A stretch of DNA of 64,000 nt from Paenibacillus caseinilyticus (GCF_027533645.1 NZ_JAQAGY010000027.1:30340-94339); one strand, 5' to 3'; shown: positions 1 through 10,650, counted from the stretch's first letter. Notes: generated by a model from the letters alone, not told the origin. A program made the numbers and translations.

Positions 1-64
1 CGGGAACGGCATTTTTTCAATGAAGGGGGGCATACTAACGATCGATTCGACCATAAGGAGGGTT

Positions 65-349
65 ATGGCAGCCATGGCAAATGACAAGGACATGAATCCA
101 ATGTCGGGCGAAGAAGTCGAAACCGACGGCGTGTATAGCAACGAATGGGGCCGTGAAGAGAAGCTGAAGCGCGGCGATGAATTCCCTGCCGACCCGGTCC
201 TCGGCCAGACGGAATGGAAGCTGGTCTCCCTGCCGCTGGAGAGCCAGGAGGAAGAATTCTATAAAGATACGACAGGCAATACGAAGAAGCGGTCGCATTT
301 CGACCATGATTTTGGCGCGGACCCGTTGGGGAAAGAAGACAAAGCCTAA
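65..349 (+). CDS. small hydrophilic protein of unknown function (94 aa)
   Basis: I do not recognise this protein. It is acidic and hydrophilic, with no signal peptide or membrane segment. It contains a conserved-looking stretch around DGVYSNEWGREEKLKRGDEFPAD in the first half and a charged KKRSHFDHDFGADP region near the end, which suggests a small soluble cytoplasmic protein. An ATG at 20 is in frame, but the ATG at 65 is chosen because AAGGAGGG lies just upstream at 55-62. The gene stands alone and is followed by a strong hairpin shared with the convergent pyk gene. Confidence 0.7.
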   Translation: MAAMANDKDMNPMSGEEVETDGVYSNEWGREEKLKRGDEFPADPVLGQTEWKLVSLPLESQEEEFYKDTTGNTKKRSHFDHDFGADPLGKEDKA

Positions 350-364
350 CCACTCTCCTCAACG

Positions 365-409
365 CCAAAAGCGCCCGTTTGCGCAGCTGCTGCAAACGGG
401 CGCTTTTGG
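365..409. terminator. bidirectional intrinsic terminator
   Basis: An 18-bp inverted repeat (365-382 with 392-409) is flanked by A and T runs on the two sides. It lies between the convergent small gene ending at 349 and pyk ending at 429, so it can serve both. Confidence 0.85.
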
Positions 410-428
410 AGCTTGTCATGCCCACTTC

Positions 429-1847
429 TTATTCCACGTTCATGATCTTGATCAGGTTCGTCGAACCGGCTCCGCCGATCGGAACCCCTGCCGAGACGAT
501 CACAAGGTCTCCCGTCTCTACCAGCCCGCTCTTCTTGCCTCCGTCAGCAGCCGAGAGGAACATCTCGTCTGTAGAAGAGACCGGTTCGCCCAGCACCGGC
601 GTCACGCCCCATACAAGGCTCATCCGGCGGCGGATCCGCTCGCTTGGCGCTATCGCCACGATCGGCGCCTTCGGGCGGTACTTGGACACCATCCGTGCGG
701 TGAAGCCCGTCTCCGTCGGCGTCAGAATCGCTTTGGCACCGAGCTCCAGCGAGGAGCCGACGACGGCCTGCGAGATCACTTCGGTCACGTTCGGCGTCTG
801 CTCCGCTGCACGCTTCACGTAGGCATCCCAGTACGGCAGCGTCGCTTCGGTCCGCTCTGCGATGGCCGCCATCGTCTCGACGGATTCCATCGGATACTTG
901 CCCGCCGCGCTTTCGCCTGACAGCATGAGCACATCCGTCCCGTCCAGCACGGCATTCGCCACGTCGCTCGCTTCCGCCCGAGTCGGACGAGGGTTCACCT
1001 GCATCGAATCGAGCATATGCGTGGCCGTGATGACCGGCTTGCCGGCCTGGTTGCACTTGCGGATCATGAGCTTCTGCAGAATCGGCACGTCCTCCACCGG
1101 AATCTCAACTCCGAGGTCCCCCCGCGCTACCATCAGCCCGTCCGATACTTCCAGGATCGCGTCCAGCCCATCCACGCCTTCTTCGTTCTCGATCTTCGAG
1201 ATAATCTGGATGTGTCCGGCTCCGAGCCGCTCCAGCAGCTCGCGCACTTCCAGAATATCCTCCGCCTTGCGGACGAACGAAACGGCGATAATGTCGAGGT
1301 CCTCTTCTGCCGCGAAGTGGATATGCTGCACATCCCGCTCCGTCACACCCGGCAGCGAGGTCTTCACGCCCGGCAGGTTAACCCCTTTGCGCGGCTTGAT
1401 TACCCCGCCGTTCAGGATGCGGCAGTGAATCTCCGTCCCCGCCACTTCCTCCACCCGCAGCTCGATCAAGCCGTCGTCGATGAGGATGCGGCTGCCCGGA
1501 TGCACATCCTGGGGCAATCCGGCATACGACACGGAGATGCGCTCCCCGGTCCCTTCGACGATCTCCGTCGTAAGCGTCAGCATCCCGTCCGTCTTGAGCT
1601 CGTACGAGCTCATCTGCAGCTTGCCGATGCGAACCTCCGGCCCTTTGATGTCGAGCAGCACCGCCACGGCTGCACCCAGCTCGCCCGCCGCCTGCCGTAC
1701 GCGCTGGATTCGGGCCCGCTGCTCTTCCAGATCGCCGTGTGCCATATTCAGTCGGGCGACGTTCATCCCTGCCCGGATCATATCCTTCAGCACATCCACG
1801 GAGTCGCAAGCCGGACCCAAGGTACAGATAATTTTTGTTTTACGCAT
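429..1847 (-). CDS. pyk: pyruvate kinase
   Basis: Catalyses phosphoenolpyruvate + ADP to pyruvate + ATP, the last step of glycolysis, in the cytoplasm. The N terminus has the family start MRKTKIICTLGPA. The signature ISKIENEEGVDGLDAIL holds the catalytic Lys and the Mg-binding Glu, followed by MVARGDLGVEIP and KPVITATHMLDSM. At 472 aa it has the barrel, B and C domains but lacks the extra C-terminal PEP-utiliser-like domain of the roughly 585-aa Bacillus enzyme. The ATG at 1847 is preceded by a GGGAGAG ribosome site. It is divergent from the AraC gene, with a dyad between them. Confidence 0.97.
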   Translation of the reverse strand: MRKTKIICTLGPACDSVDVLKDMIRAGMNVARLNMAHGDLEEQRARIQRVRQAAGELGAAVAVLLDIKGPEVRIGKLQMSSYELKTDGMLTLTTEIVEGTGERISVSYAGLPQDVHPGSRILIDDGLIELRVEEVAGTEIHCRILNGGVIKPRKGVNLPGVKTSLPGVTERDVQHIHFAAEEDLDIIAVSFVRKAEDILEVRELLERLGAGHIQIISKIENEEGVDGLDAILEVSDGLMVARGDLGVEIPVEDVPILQKLMIRKCNQAGKPVITATHMLDSMQVNPRPTRAEASDVANAVLDGTDVLMLSGESAAGKYPMESVETMAAIAERTEATLPYWDAYVKRAAEQTPNVTEVISQAVVGSSLELGAKAILTPTETGFTARMVSKYRPKAPIVAIAPSERIRRRMSLVWGVTPVLGEPVSSTDEMFLSAADGGKKSGLVETGDLVIVSAGVPIGGAGSTNLIKIMNVE

Positions 1848-1928
1848 CGTTAACTCTCTCCCTTAACTCGATTCTTGTCGAATTGTCTCCCGTTATTGTA
1901 ATCTCCTTTTCCCCATTCTTCCATGAAT

Positions 1929-1951
1929 TATAGTATGATAGATGTACTATA
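1929..1951. promoter_or_regulatory. 23-bp dyad between divergent pyk and AraC gene
   Basis: TATAGTA (1929-1935) and TACTATA (1945-1951) form perfect 7-bp arms around a 9-nt centre, in the 146-bp gap between two divergent genes. It is a candidate operator, possibly for the adjacent AraC regulator, and overlaps sequence suited to a -10 box. Function is inferred. Confidence 0.45.
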
Positions 1952-1993
1952 GTCCGATAATGAGACGAATACGGCAGCCTAAGGAGGATTGCT

Positions 1994-2785
1994 ATGCTTC
2001 TAATCGAGAACATCCGGCGCGATGCCGGTACGATGCCCTGGTACGAGGAGGTCGAGCGGGAGGCGGAATCCTGGTCCTTCATCCTCATGGGCTACGGCAA
2101 ATGCATCTACTGGGTGCGGGGCGAGAAGCTTCTGCTGGAGAAAGGCGATGTCCTGCTCCTGCCCCCCGGCGTCATCTATTACGGCAAAAGCATCCCCTCC
2201 CTCTCGCACGAGAAATACGTGACCACGTTCGGTGCCGGGGAGTGCGGCGCCCCCCCGCTGCCTCTGCTGAGTTCGGATCAGCCGCTGCGTTGGCGCTGCG
2301 CCGGATGGGAGCTCCTCCTCGGCCGCGCCCGGGCCATGGAGGAGGAGTGGAAGGAAGCTTCTCCGTATAAGGACGTCTTGTGCGGCGCGCTGCTGCTCGA
2401 GTCGCTCACCCGCCTGAACCGGGAGTATGACAAGGGACAGCGTACCGGACTGCGTCACGGGCAGGCGGAGCTCATGACCGCCTACCTGCGCAACCATTAC
2501 CGCGAGAAGGTCACGAAGGAGGATCTGGGCACCGTGATCGGCCGCAGTCCCGGCCATGCCGCCGTACTCTTCCGCGAGGCCACGGGGCAGACGATCTCCG
2601 AATATGCGCACGGGCTGCGGATCAAGACCGCCGTCTACCTGCTGCGCCATTCCGACCTGACCGTGGCCGACATTGCTGAGCAGCTCGGCTACTGCGATCC
2701 TTCGTTTTTTCACCGCACGTTCAAACGCCTGACCGGAGCTCCGCCGTCCCGGTATCTGAAGGAACGGGAAGCGCCGCTGAAGTAG
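1994..2785 (+). CDS. AraC-family transcriptional regulator with N-terminal cupin domain
   Basis: A cytoplasmic DNA-binding regulator of 263 aa. Residues about 15-90 look like an AraC-type cupin sensor (short beta-strand pattern around YGKCIYWVRGEKLLLEKGDVLLLPPG). The last 100 residues form two helix-turn-helix motifs, the second with the family signature VADIAEQLGYCDPSFFHRTFKRLTGAPPSRYL. The ATG follows AAGGAGG at 1981-1987. It is divergent from pyk and convergent with the ABC/two-component operon. The ligand and target genes cannot be told from the sequence. Confidence 0.92.
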   Translation: MLLIENIRRDAGTMPWYEEVEREAESWSFILMGYGKCIYWVRGEKLLLEKGDVLLLPPGVIYYGKSIPSLSHEKYVTTFGAGECGAPPLPLLSSDQPLRWRCAGWELLLGRARAMEEEWKEASPYKDVLCGALLLESLTRLNREYDKGQRTGLRHGQAELMTAYLRNHYREKVTKEDLGTVIGRSPGHAAVLFREATGQTISEYAHGLRIKTAVYLLRHSDLTVADIAEQLGYCDPSFFHRTFKRLTGAPPSRYLKEREAPLK

Positions 2786-2879
2786 CCCCTCCTCCTTTTC
2801 ATGACCTGAGCCCAGGCTATGCCAAAAACAAAAAGAACCCCCGGTCCCCCGGCGGTCCCCCTTATAGCGATCCATCTAT

Positions 2880-3401
2880 TTAAACCCTCCCGCCACTCTT
2901 CCGGCTGCGGCGGGGCCCCCACGGCTTGAACACCGACAAGGCGAATAGAGCGATAAGCGACACTAGCTGCAGCACGATGCCGGCCATCAGCACCGTATGA
3001 TTCGCCGTGAAAGCCGGATATGACCACGCCCCCATCCCCTCCGCCGCCGTCACCGCCGCCGCGCGGCCCGACCAGATGTACATACCGGCGACACCGAGAG
3101 CGGCGGCCGCCAGGGTCAGCACCTCTTTGGCGATAATCCAGTAATACTTCAGCAGCCCCCAGTGCGTGAACACAGAGAGCAGCACCCCCGTCACTACGGT
3201 TCCTATCGTGGAGGCCCGCACCGAGGTTCGGGACAAGGCCAGCATCACGGTATAGCAGGCGTGCAGAAGAACCGGGTCGTCCGTCCCGGCAGCCGTGATG
3301 CTCAGTACCAGGAAGAGGACCGCCCCGCCGAGCATGATCGAAGCCAAGACGAGATGGACCGTCAGCAGCCATCGGCGCGGCGTCATCGCCAGCGGTTTCA
3401 T
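2880..3401 (-). CDS. small integral membrane protein (DUF2269-like), last gene of the ABC/TCS operon
   Basis: A 173-aa protein with four predicted transmembrane helices (around residues 10-32, 52-76, 85-107 and 132-157) and a basic C-terminal tail. The helix-1 pattern HLVLASIMLGGAVLF resembles DUF2269-type membrane proteins; this is a resemblance, not a firm assignment. The ATG at 3401 follows GGGGGAG. It begins 21 bp after the response regulator stop, so it is probably co-transcribed with it. The function is unknown. Confidence 0.75.
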   Translation of the reverse strand: MKPLAMTPRRWLLTVHLVLASIMLGGAVLFLVLSITAAGTDDPVLLHACYTVMLALSRTSVRASTIGTVVTGVLLSVFTHWGLLKYYWIIAKEVLTLAAAALGVAGMYIWSGRAAAVTAAEGMGAWSYPAFTANHTVLMAGIVLQLVSLIALFALSVFKPWGPRRSRKSGGRV

Positions 3402-3422
3402 AAGATCTCCCCCTTATGCAGA

Positions 3423-4124
3423 TTACACGTTGAACCGGTATCCCACACCCCAGATCGTCTCGATGTACTGCGGCTTGGACGGATCGCTCTCGATCTTCTC
3501 CCGCAGCTTCGAGATATGTACGGTCACCGTGGCATTGTCGCCCATGGCCTCCAGCCCCCAGATCCGCTCGAAGAGATGCTCCTTGCCGAACACCCGGTTC
3601 GGATGCTGCACCAGGAAGAGGAGCAGATCGTACTCCTTCGAGGTGAACGCAACTTCCCGCCCCCTCACAAGAACCTTGCGCGCCGGAACGTCGATCGTCA
3701 GGCCGCCGACCTGCAGGCTGCCCTGTTCCCGCAGATCCCCGCCGTTCCCGGAGCCGGTGAGCCGCTCGAACCGGGCCAGATGCGCCCTCACCCGGGCAAC
3801 AAGCTCGCCGACGCTGAAGGGCTTGATGATATAATCGTCCGCGCCCAGGCCCAGACCCCGGATTTTGTCGACCTCTTCCCTGCGGGCCGAGACCATCAGG
3901 ATCGGTATGTTCTTCACCGCCCGGACCTGCCGGCAGATCTCGTAGCCGTCTACCCCCGGCAGCATCAGATCCAGCAGGATCAGGTCATAAGGCTCCCGCA
4001 GCGCCTGATCCAGCCCGGCATCCCCGCTGGCGGCAATCTCCACCGCATACCCCGACGCTTCCAGGTAATCCCGCTGGACCTCCGCGATCACGCTCTCGTC
4101 TTCGATAATCAGAATCCGCTTCAT
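3423..4124 (-). CDS. OmpR/PhoB-family response regulator
   Basis: 233 aa: an N-terminal receiver domain (MKRILIIEDESVIAEVQRDYL with the acidic pocket; phospho-acceptor Asp in LILLDLMLPGVDGYE; conserved Lys in DDYIIKPF) and a C-terminal winged helix (FTSKEYDLLLFLVQHPNRVF to TIWGVGYRFNV). The start at 4124 overlaps the kinase stop by 4 bp (ATGA), so translation is coupled. A longer upstream frame exists but lies inside the kinase gene. It is the partner of the kinase at 4121-5629 and probably controls the adjacent ABC transporter. Confidence 0.95.
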   Translation of the reverse strand: MKRILIIEDESVIAEVQRDYLEASGYAVEIAASGDAGLDQALREPYDLILLDLMLPGVDGYEICRQVRAVKNIPILMVSARREEVDKIRGLGLGADDYIIKPFSVGELVARVRAHLARFERLTGSGNGGDLREQGSLQVGGLTIDVPARKVLVRGREVAFTSKEYDLLLFLVQHPNRVFGKEHLFERIWGLEAMGDNATVTVHISKLREKIESDPSKPQYIETIWGVGYRFNV

Positions 4125-5629
4125 GTCTCCCGCTCTCCCCCGCCTTCTCCTTGTACCAGAGGCAGCGTCACGATGATCGCCGTCCCCTGCCCCGGACCGC
4201 TCCGGGCGCGGACGCGCCCTCCATGCTCCTCCACGATGCCTTTGACGATAGCCAGCCCGAGCCCGCTGCCCCCTGAATCTGCGGCACGGGCCGGGTCTCC
4301 CCGGTAGAACCGGTCGAATACCCACGGCAGCGCCTGCACCTCGATCCCGGGTCCGTTATCCTCGAGCGTCAGCTCGGCCTCCCCACCTGCCACGCGAAGG
4401 GAGATGGACAGCCCGTCGGCCTTTCCCTTCCTATGCTTCAGCGAGTTGTCTACGATGTTCATGAGCACCCTGCCGAGCTTCTCCCGGTCCGCACTCACCC
4501 AGAGGGGCGGCCCTCCGGGCGGAATATCGCAGCGGAGTTCCATCTCCCGCATCCTCGGGTCATGGCGCAGCTCCTCGGCATATTCCGTGACATACCCGCG
4601 CAGGTCCAGACGCTCAAAGTGAAACGGAAGCCGCTTCAAATCAAGCTTCGAGAACAAGAACAGCTCATCGATCAGACGGTTCAAGTGGAGCGCCTTGCTG
4701 TGAATCATCCCCACGTATCTCTCCCGCTTCTCCGGCGTATCGGCGATCCCGTCCCGCAGCCCTTCCGCACAGCTCTGGATGGCTGTCAGCGGCGTCTTCA
4801 GATCGTGCGAAATGCTCGTGAGCAGCTCTTTGCGGTTCTCCTCGTATTGCAGCTGCGTGCGGATCGAAGCCAGCAGGCGCTGCCGCATCTCCTCGAACGC
4901 TGCGCCCACCTCGCCGATCTCATCCCTGCGCGCGATGCGCAGCTCCTGCTCCAGCTGCCCGTCCTTGATCCGCTCGGCGGCCCGCTTCAGCTCGCGCAGC
5001 GGCCGGATGATGCTCCGGGAGACGAGATAAGTCAGCCCGCCGTTCGTAACCGCGTGTACAAGCAGCACCGTTCCCAATAGGAGAGGGAACACCCTGCGAG
5101 CCATCATGCTGAACAGCCGTTGATCTTCGAGCAGCACCACCTCGCCGCTGCCGCCCCCCTCCCACTGTATCTCCTGCTTGAAGGCGTAGTAGGCCGTTCC
5201 GTTCAACACCACTTCCTGCTCATGCGCATTGTCGCCCTCCTTCTTCTGCGGAAGAGCCGTGAGCACAGCCGGGTCCTCTACAGGCCCGATCCATGAAGAC
5301 GAGAAGGCGACCTTCCCCTCCCGCAGCACCACAATACCCGATTGCAGCTCCGCGAGCTTCGCTTCCGCCTCCTTCAGGAAGGCTGTGTCCCTGAACCGTT
5401 CCGGCTCTTCCCGGGCGAAGTATTCCAGCACTGTATACCACTCGTTCTTGCGCTCGAACCTCTCCTCCACCGCCTTCCCTCCGCCTCCGTCCGGCAAGAT
5501 CAAGGATTTCAGTCCGAAGACGTCGTGCAGAAACAGCGAGGCGAACAGCGCAGCCGTAAGGACGAACAGCACGAGAGGAACGACGACCATGGCGATGTTC
5601 GAGAGTATGAGCTTCATTCGGATAGACAA
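4121..5629 (-). CDS. membrane sensor histidine kinase
   Basis: 502 aa. Two transmembrane helices (about 10-32 and 185-207) flank an extracytoplasmic sensor of roughly 150 residues. HAMP (RPLRELKRAAERIKDG), HisKA (LLTSISHDLKTPLTAIQ, with the phospho-accepting His) and HATPase (NIVDNSLKH, DNGPGIEV, GGSGLGLAIVKGI) follow. The best start is a TTG at 5629, which has GGGAGCGG in front of it; the alternative is the ATG at 5617. The gene begins 20 bp after the permease stop and overlaps the response regulator by 4 bp. The cue is unknown; cell-envelope stress fits the linked ABC exporter. Confidence 0.93.
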   Translation of the reverse strand: MSIRMKLILSNIAMVVVPLVLFVLTAALFASLFLHDVFGLKSLILPDGGGGKAVEERFERKNEWYTVLEYFAREEPERFRDTAFLKEAEAKLAELQSGIVVLREGKVAFSSSWIGPVEDPAVLTALPQKKEGDNAHEQEVVLNGTAYYAFKQEIQWEGGGSGEVVLLEDQRLFSMMARRVFPLLLGTVLLVHAVTNGGLTYLVSRSIIRPLRELKRAAERIKDGQLEQELRIARRDEIGEVGAAFEEMRQRLLASIRTQLQYEENRKELLTSISHDLKTPLTAIQSCAEGLRDGIADTPEKRERYVGMIHSKALHLNRLIDELFLFSKLDLKRLPFHFERLDLRGYVTEYAEELRHDPRMREMELRCDIPPGGPPLWVSADREKLGRVLMNIVDNSLKHRKGKADGLSISLRVAGGEAELTLEDNGPGIEVQALPWVFDRFYRGDPARAADSGGSGLGLAIVKGIVEEHGGRVRARSGPGQGTAIIVTLPLVQGEGGGERET

Positions 5630-5649
5630 TGACTTTCCGCTCCCTGCTC

Positions 5650-6405
5650 CTAGAATGATTTTTTGGAAAAGACAACCAGACCGCTTGTATAAGCTATTAT
5701 ACAATACGACAGGAGCAGTGCAGAGAGATTCCACAGCCGGGCACCCGGCAGTCCGTCCCCGAGCCAGAGGGTGTGCCAGCCCGTGTAGGAGAAGAGGGAC
5801 CAGACCGACAGCTCCGGCAGCAGGAGCGGGAGCAGCTTGGCGCCGCCGTACACCAGCAGGCACAGCGCAATGGCCGTCGCGGTACGGCCGGCGAGCTGCG
5901 CAAGTGCCGCATAGACGACGCCAACGGTCAGCATAGCCGCCCATGCGGCCAGCGCGGCCTTGGCGGCAGGGGCGGCACCCAGCGCGCCGGCAGGGGAGCT
6001 TCCGGGAAGCAGCCAGCCGCAGAGCAGGCAGACCGCCGCCACGAGCAGCAGCTGCAGGCCGGTATAGAGCGCGGCGGCCAGCACCTTGGCGCCATAGATC
6101 TTGCCCCGCGATACCGGGCGGACCAGCGAGAGCCGGATCGTGCCCGCTTCGCCTTCGCCGGCGAACTGCTCGGCGGCCGTGAGGCAGAGGAAGAGCGGCA
6201 GGACGACGGCCGTGTATCCGCCGAGCAGCGTAAGATAAGGATCGCCGCCCAGGAGCGAGGCCAGGCCCGTGCCGCTGCTCAGGCGGGCCGACAGCAGCAT
6301 GAAGCCGAGCGGCAGCAGGAGCGCAGCCAGGAGGAAGCCGCGGGTTCTCGGCTGAGCCGCCAGTTTGGCGAGCTCATTGTGCAGACTTGCAGCGAAGCGC
6401 CGCAT
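5650..6405 (-). CDS. ABC-2 type transporter permease
   Basis: 251 aa with about six hydrophobic helices and the topology of BcrB/ABC-2 permeases: a short cytoplasmic N terminus (MRRFAASLHNELAKLAAQPRTR) and then paired helices. The amphipathic stretch EAGTIRLSLVRPVSRGKIYGAK after helix 2 is typical of the family. It starts 1 bp after the ATPase stop (TGAGATG), behind GGGAGGGAG inside the ATPase end, so the two are translationally coupled. It forms the membrane half of an exporter with the ATPase at 6407-7144. The substrate is unknown; peptide-antibiotic defence is the usual role of this type. Confidence 0.88.
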   Translation of the reverse strand: MRRFAASLHNELAKLAAQPRTRGFLLAALLLPLGFMLLSARLSSGTGLASLLGGDPYLTLLGGYTAVVLPLFLCLTAAEQFAGEGEAGTIRLSLVRPVSRGKIYGAKVLAAALYTGLQLLLVAAVCLLCGWLLPGSSPAGALGAAPAAKAALAAWAAMLTVGVVYAALAQLAGRTATAIALCLLVYGGAKLLPLLLPELSVWSLFSYTGWHTLWLGDGLPGARLWNLSALLLSYCIIAYTSGLVVFSKKSF

Positions 6406-6406
6406 C

Positions 6407-7144
6407 TCAGGCTCCCTCCCTCTGCCGGCCGGCCGCAATAACATACATGGCCTCCAGCGTACCATAAGCCTGCAGCAGATCGGGGACGCGGCCCTCGAGT
6501 ACGAGAGTGCCGCCCCGGATCACGCCAGCCCGGCTGCAGACCTGCTCCATCTCCCCGATGTGATGGGAGGCGATCAGGAAGGTCACCCCTTCGTCCGCAG
6601 CCAGCCGCCCAATCAGCCCGCGGATATCCAAGATGCCGTCCAGATCGAGCCCGTTGGTCGGTTCGTCCATCACAATACAGGCCGGGGCAGGCAGCAGCGC
6701 GGCGGCCAAGGCCAGCCGCTGCTTCATCCCGAGCGAGAAGCCCTTGGTCTTCTCCCGGGCATAGGGCCCAAGCCCCGTCAGCTCCAGCACCTCCTCGGTA
6801 CGGGCGGCCGGAATCCCCGGGTAGTGGCGCCGCACCTGCTCCAGCTGGCTGCGGGCTGTCATGTACCCGTAGGTACTCCCCGCCTCGATCACGCAGCCGA
6901 CCCGCTCCATCGCCTTCTCATAAGACGCCGTGAGGCTGTGCCCGAACCAGCGGATCTCCCCCCCGGCGGCCGGGATCAAGCCGGTAATGAGCTTGAGCAG
7001 CGTCGTCTTCCCCGCTCCGTTCGGGCCGAACAGGCCGTAGATCTCTCCCCGGTGTATCTCCAGATTCACCTCATGGAGGCCCCTTCCATTCCGGTATGTC
7101 TTCGTCAGTCCGCTTACCTTCAGCACCGGTTCTTCCCTCATCAT
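6407..7144 (-). CDS. ABC transporter ATP-binding protein (BcrA-like)
   Basis: 245 aa. Walker A GPNGAGKTTLLK (about residues 38-49), signature FSLGMKQRLALAAALL, Walker B ACIVMDEPTNGLDLDG and the H-loop LIASHHIGEME are all present. The ATG-ATG start follows AAGGAGG. A C-terminal extension after the H-loop is usual in BcrA/NatA-type ATPases. It couples ATP hydrolysis to the permease encoded directly downstream. It lies 133 bp downstream of the secreted-protein gene, with a hairpin between them. Confidence 0.95.
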   Translation of the reverse strand: MMREEPVLKVSGLTKTYRNGRGLHEVNLEIHRGEIYGLFGPNGAGKTTLLKLITGLIPAAGGEIRWFGHSLTASYEKAMERVGCVIEAGSTYGYMTARSQLEQVRRHYPGIPAARTEEVLELTGLGPYAREKTKGFSLGMKQRLALAAALLPAPACIVMDEPTNGLDLDGILDIRGLIGRLAADEGVTFLIASHHIGEMEQVCSRAGVIRGGTLVLEGRVPDLLQAYGTLEAMYVIAAGRQREGA

Positions 7145-7172
7145 TAATACGCCTCCTTACTGCTCTCCTGCT

Positions 7173-7218
7173 CATGCCGTTCGTTCTGCCGGCCATCGCC
7201 GGGGAAGCGAACGGCATG
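7173..7218. repeat. intergenic hairpin without T-run
   Basis: Perfect 11-bp arms (7173-7183 and 7208-7218) with further pairing inside. It lies between the secreted-protein gene and the ABC ATPase on the minus strand. There is no T-tract, so it is more likely a processing or stability element, or a weak attenuator, than a full terminator. Confidence 0.5.
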
Positions 7219-7277
7219 CAGGCAGCTCGCTTCCCCGGGTCGACAGGCCTTGCGGCCAAGGCCGCCGTCACTCTGTT

Positions 7278-8198
7278 CTACCGGTGCTCCTCTTCCTTAT
7301 GCAGCGTGACGACCGGCTTGCCGGTAAGGTCCACCGTATCCGCCGTCGTGGCATTCTGCCCGGACAGCTTCAACTGAGCGGATAAGGCCAGGTCATGCTC
7401 CACGCCCTCCGCATCCTTACCGTCAGCTGCCAGCTCCAGGACCTGCCCCTTCAGCGTACCGTCCGGCGCAATGTCCGCCGTGAGATGGAATGATTCGATC
7501 CGGATGTCCCGGGTCAACCGCGGGAGCTGCAGCGCTTCGCCGTCTTTCATCCACGGCGGCAACCCCTCCCCCTCCTGGGACGACGGGTGTCTATGCTCCG
7601 GGTCTGACGCATGCTTCACCGCCAGCGATCCGAGCGCCTGCACCGCAGGCGGGATCTGTGCCGCCGACAGCTGCAGCTCCACCCGCTGGCTTCCGTCCGG
7701 CTGCGCCTCCAGCGTCATCTGCTGCTTGAGGCTGCCGGCCAGCGCATCGACGAGGCCCTCCAGCTCTCCGGCATCCGGCCCTTCCCCTTCCTCCGTCTTC
7801 CAGCTGTGGCTGTGCTTCTTCTCATCGCCATGATCCCCGACCGCGTAATACGTATCATCGGCGGCATGCTTAAGCACCACTCCTCCGCCCGGCTGGGTGA
7901 AGAAGGCGACCCGCTCCGACTTCGACCCGCTCTCGATCCCCACTTCCCCGCTGGCCTGCCCTCCCTCGCGGTCGATCTTGACGAGCGGCGCCGCTTTCCA
8001 TACCGGCTTGCCGTTATCGGTGAGGGTCACCTGCACATCGGCCGTTACGCTCTGCACTGTATGCTGCTGCTTGAGAGCCGCTTTGTACGCCTCATAGCCC
8101 GATGTCCCCGCCATCGCCGACATGCCGCTGGTCGCCAGGAGCACGCCCCCCACCGCCAAGGGTACTGCTGCTTTCCATACCTGTTTGCTCATCTTCAT
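7278..8198 (-). CDS. secreted protein of unknown function, first gene of the ABC/TCS operon
   Basis: 306 aa with a clear signal peptide (MKMSKQVWKAAVPLAVGGVLLATSG, likely cleaved near SAMAG). The mature part is soluble with alternating strands (VTADVQVTLTDNGKPVW, ERVAFFTQPGGGVVLKH, SQRVELQLSAAQIPP), recalling LolA/LppX-like or DUF6612-like lipid-binding folds; that is an inference. A His/Asp/Glu-rich patch lies near the middle. The ATG at 8198 is chosen over an in-frame ATG at 8213 because GGAGG is correctly spaced. As first gene of the operon, its product may be the extracellular partner of the kinase or the transporter. Confidence 0.75.
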   Translation of the reverse strand: MKMSKQVWKAAVPLAVGGVLLATSGMSAMAGTSGYEAYKAALKQQHTVQSVTADVQVTLTDNGKPVWKAAPLVKIDREGGQASGEVGIESGSKSERVAFFTQPGGGVVLKHAADDTYYAVGDHGDEKKHSHSWKTEEGEGPDAGELEGLVDALAGSLKQQMTLEAQPDGSQRVELQLSAAQIPPAVQALGSLAVKHASDPEHRHPSSQEGEGLPPWMKDGEALQLPRLTRDIRIESFHLTADIAPDGTLKGQVLELAADGKDAEGVEHDLALSAQLKLSGQNATTADTVDLTGKPVVTLHKEEEHR

Positions 8199-8535
8199 TT
8201 GAATTTCCTCCATTCGGTAAGTTCGGATTGTGAAGTCCTCCTGCCGCTCTCCGCCCCCTTGCTGCGGGCCCTCTCTTAGGTGCTGCGCTTCGTGCGCCTC
8301 AGGTTTCCTTCTTGTGATCAGAATAACCCCCGACTCTTACCTCCTTCTAAACCAATTCTAAAAAAAGTATAAAACCGCCCTTTCCCAGCCCGCTGCTAAC
8401 AAAAAAACGGAACTCCGCCCCCCATTGCCCCGGGCCCGCCTCTCTTCAGAGGACGCCTAAGCGCAATGAGGAACCGTGAGTTCCGTCATCTTCCTTCCTT
8501 TAGTGCTATTAGACTCCGATCACCATTAGACCCGA
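8199..8535. other. 337-bp intergenic region
   Basis: Between thiC (stop) and the operon starting with the secreted protein, both on the minus strand. It holds the thiC terminator and an AT-rich stretch at 8345-8375 that is the likely promoter area of the downstream operon. No gene is seen. Confidence 0.5.
8401..8485 (-). terminator. terminator of thiC
   Basis: On the minus strand CGGAACTC (8485-8478) pairs with GAGTTCCG (8415-8408), followed at once by seven T. The loop is long (about 60 nt) and contains a smaller hairpin. It sits about 50 bp past the thiC stop. Confidence 0.7.
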
Positions 8536-10350
<1,815 letters not shown>

Positions 10351-10441
10351 CTTTCCTGTAACCTCCCCTAGGCTCTTGGACGCGCGGTATACCCGCACCG
10401 CTTCCGGCCCCGAAGTGGATAATCATGGGGGACAAGCACGA

Positions 10442-10475
10442 CAAAAAGGACCGCTCGATGTATCGCAAGCGGTCC
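10442..10475 (-). terminator. leader terminator of the TPP riboswitch
   Basis: On the minus strand GGACCGCT pairs with AGCGGTCC (10475-10468 and 10455-10448), followed by TTTTTGT. It lies between the aptamer and thiC, so it is the expression platform: with TPP bound, the terminator forms. Confidence 0.85.
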
Positions 10476-10554
10476 ACGGTTGAAAGCGCAGCATAGCACA
10501 CAGGGCGCCGGTGTCCATAGACATCCGGGCCGCTGCATCGCTGCACGCTGTTGG

Positions 10555-10650
10555 TGTGGGGTCTCGTTCCTCCGCTGGCATTATCCAGTTCAGGTCTAAC
10601 GGTCGAAGGCAGCGGCCTTCCTCTCAGCCTGGCGGTCTCCCAAGCTCCCG
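10555..10650 (-). promoter_or_regulatory. TPP riboswitch (THI element)
   Basis: Read on the minus strand, the region holds the conserved CAGGCTGAGAGG block, then CCTGAACTGGATAATGCCAG, the two hallmark parts of the thi-box, in the right order and spacing. It lies about 200 nt upstream of thiC with a terminator between. Boundaries are approximate. Confidence 0.95.
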
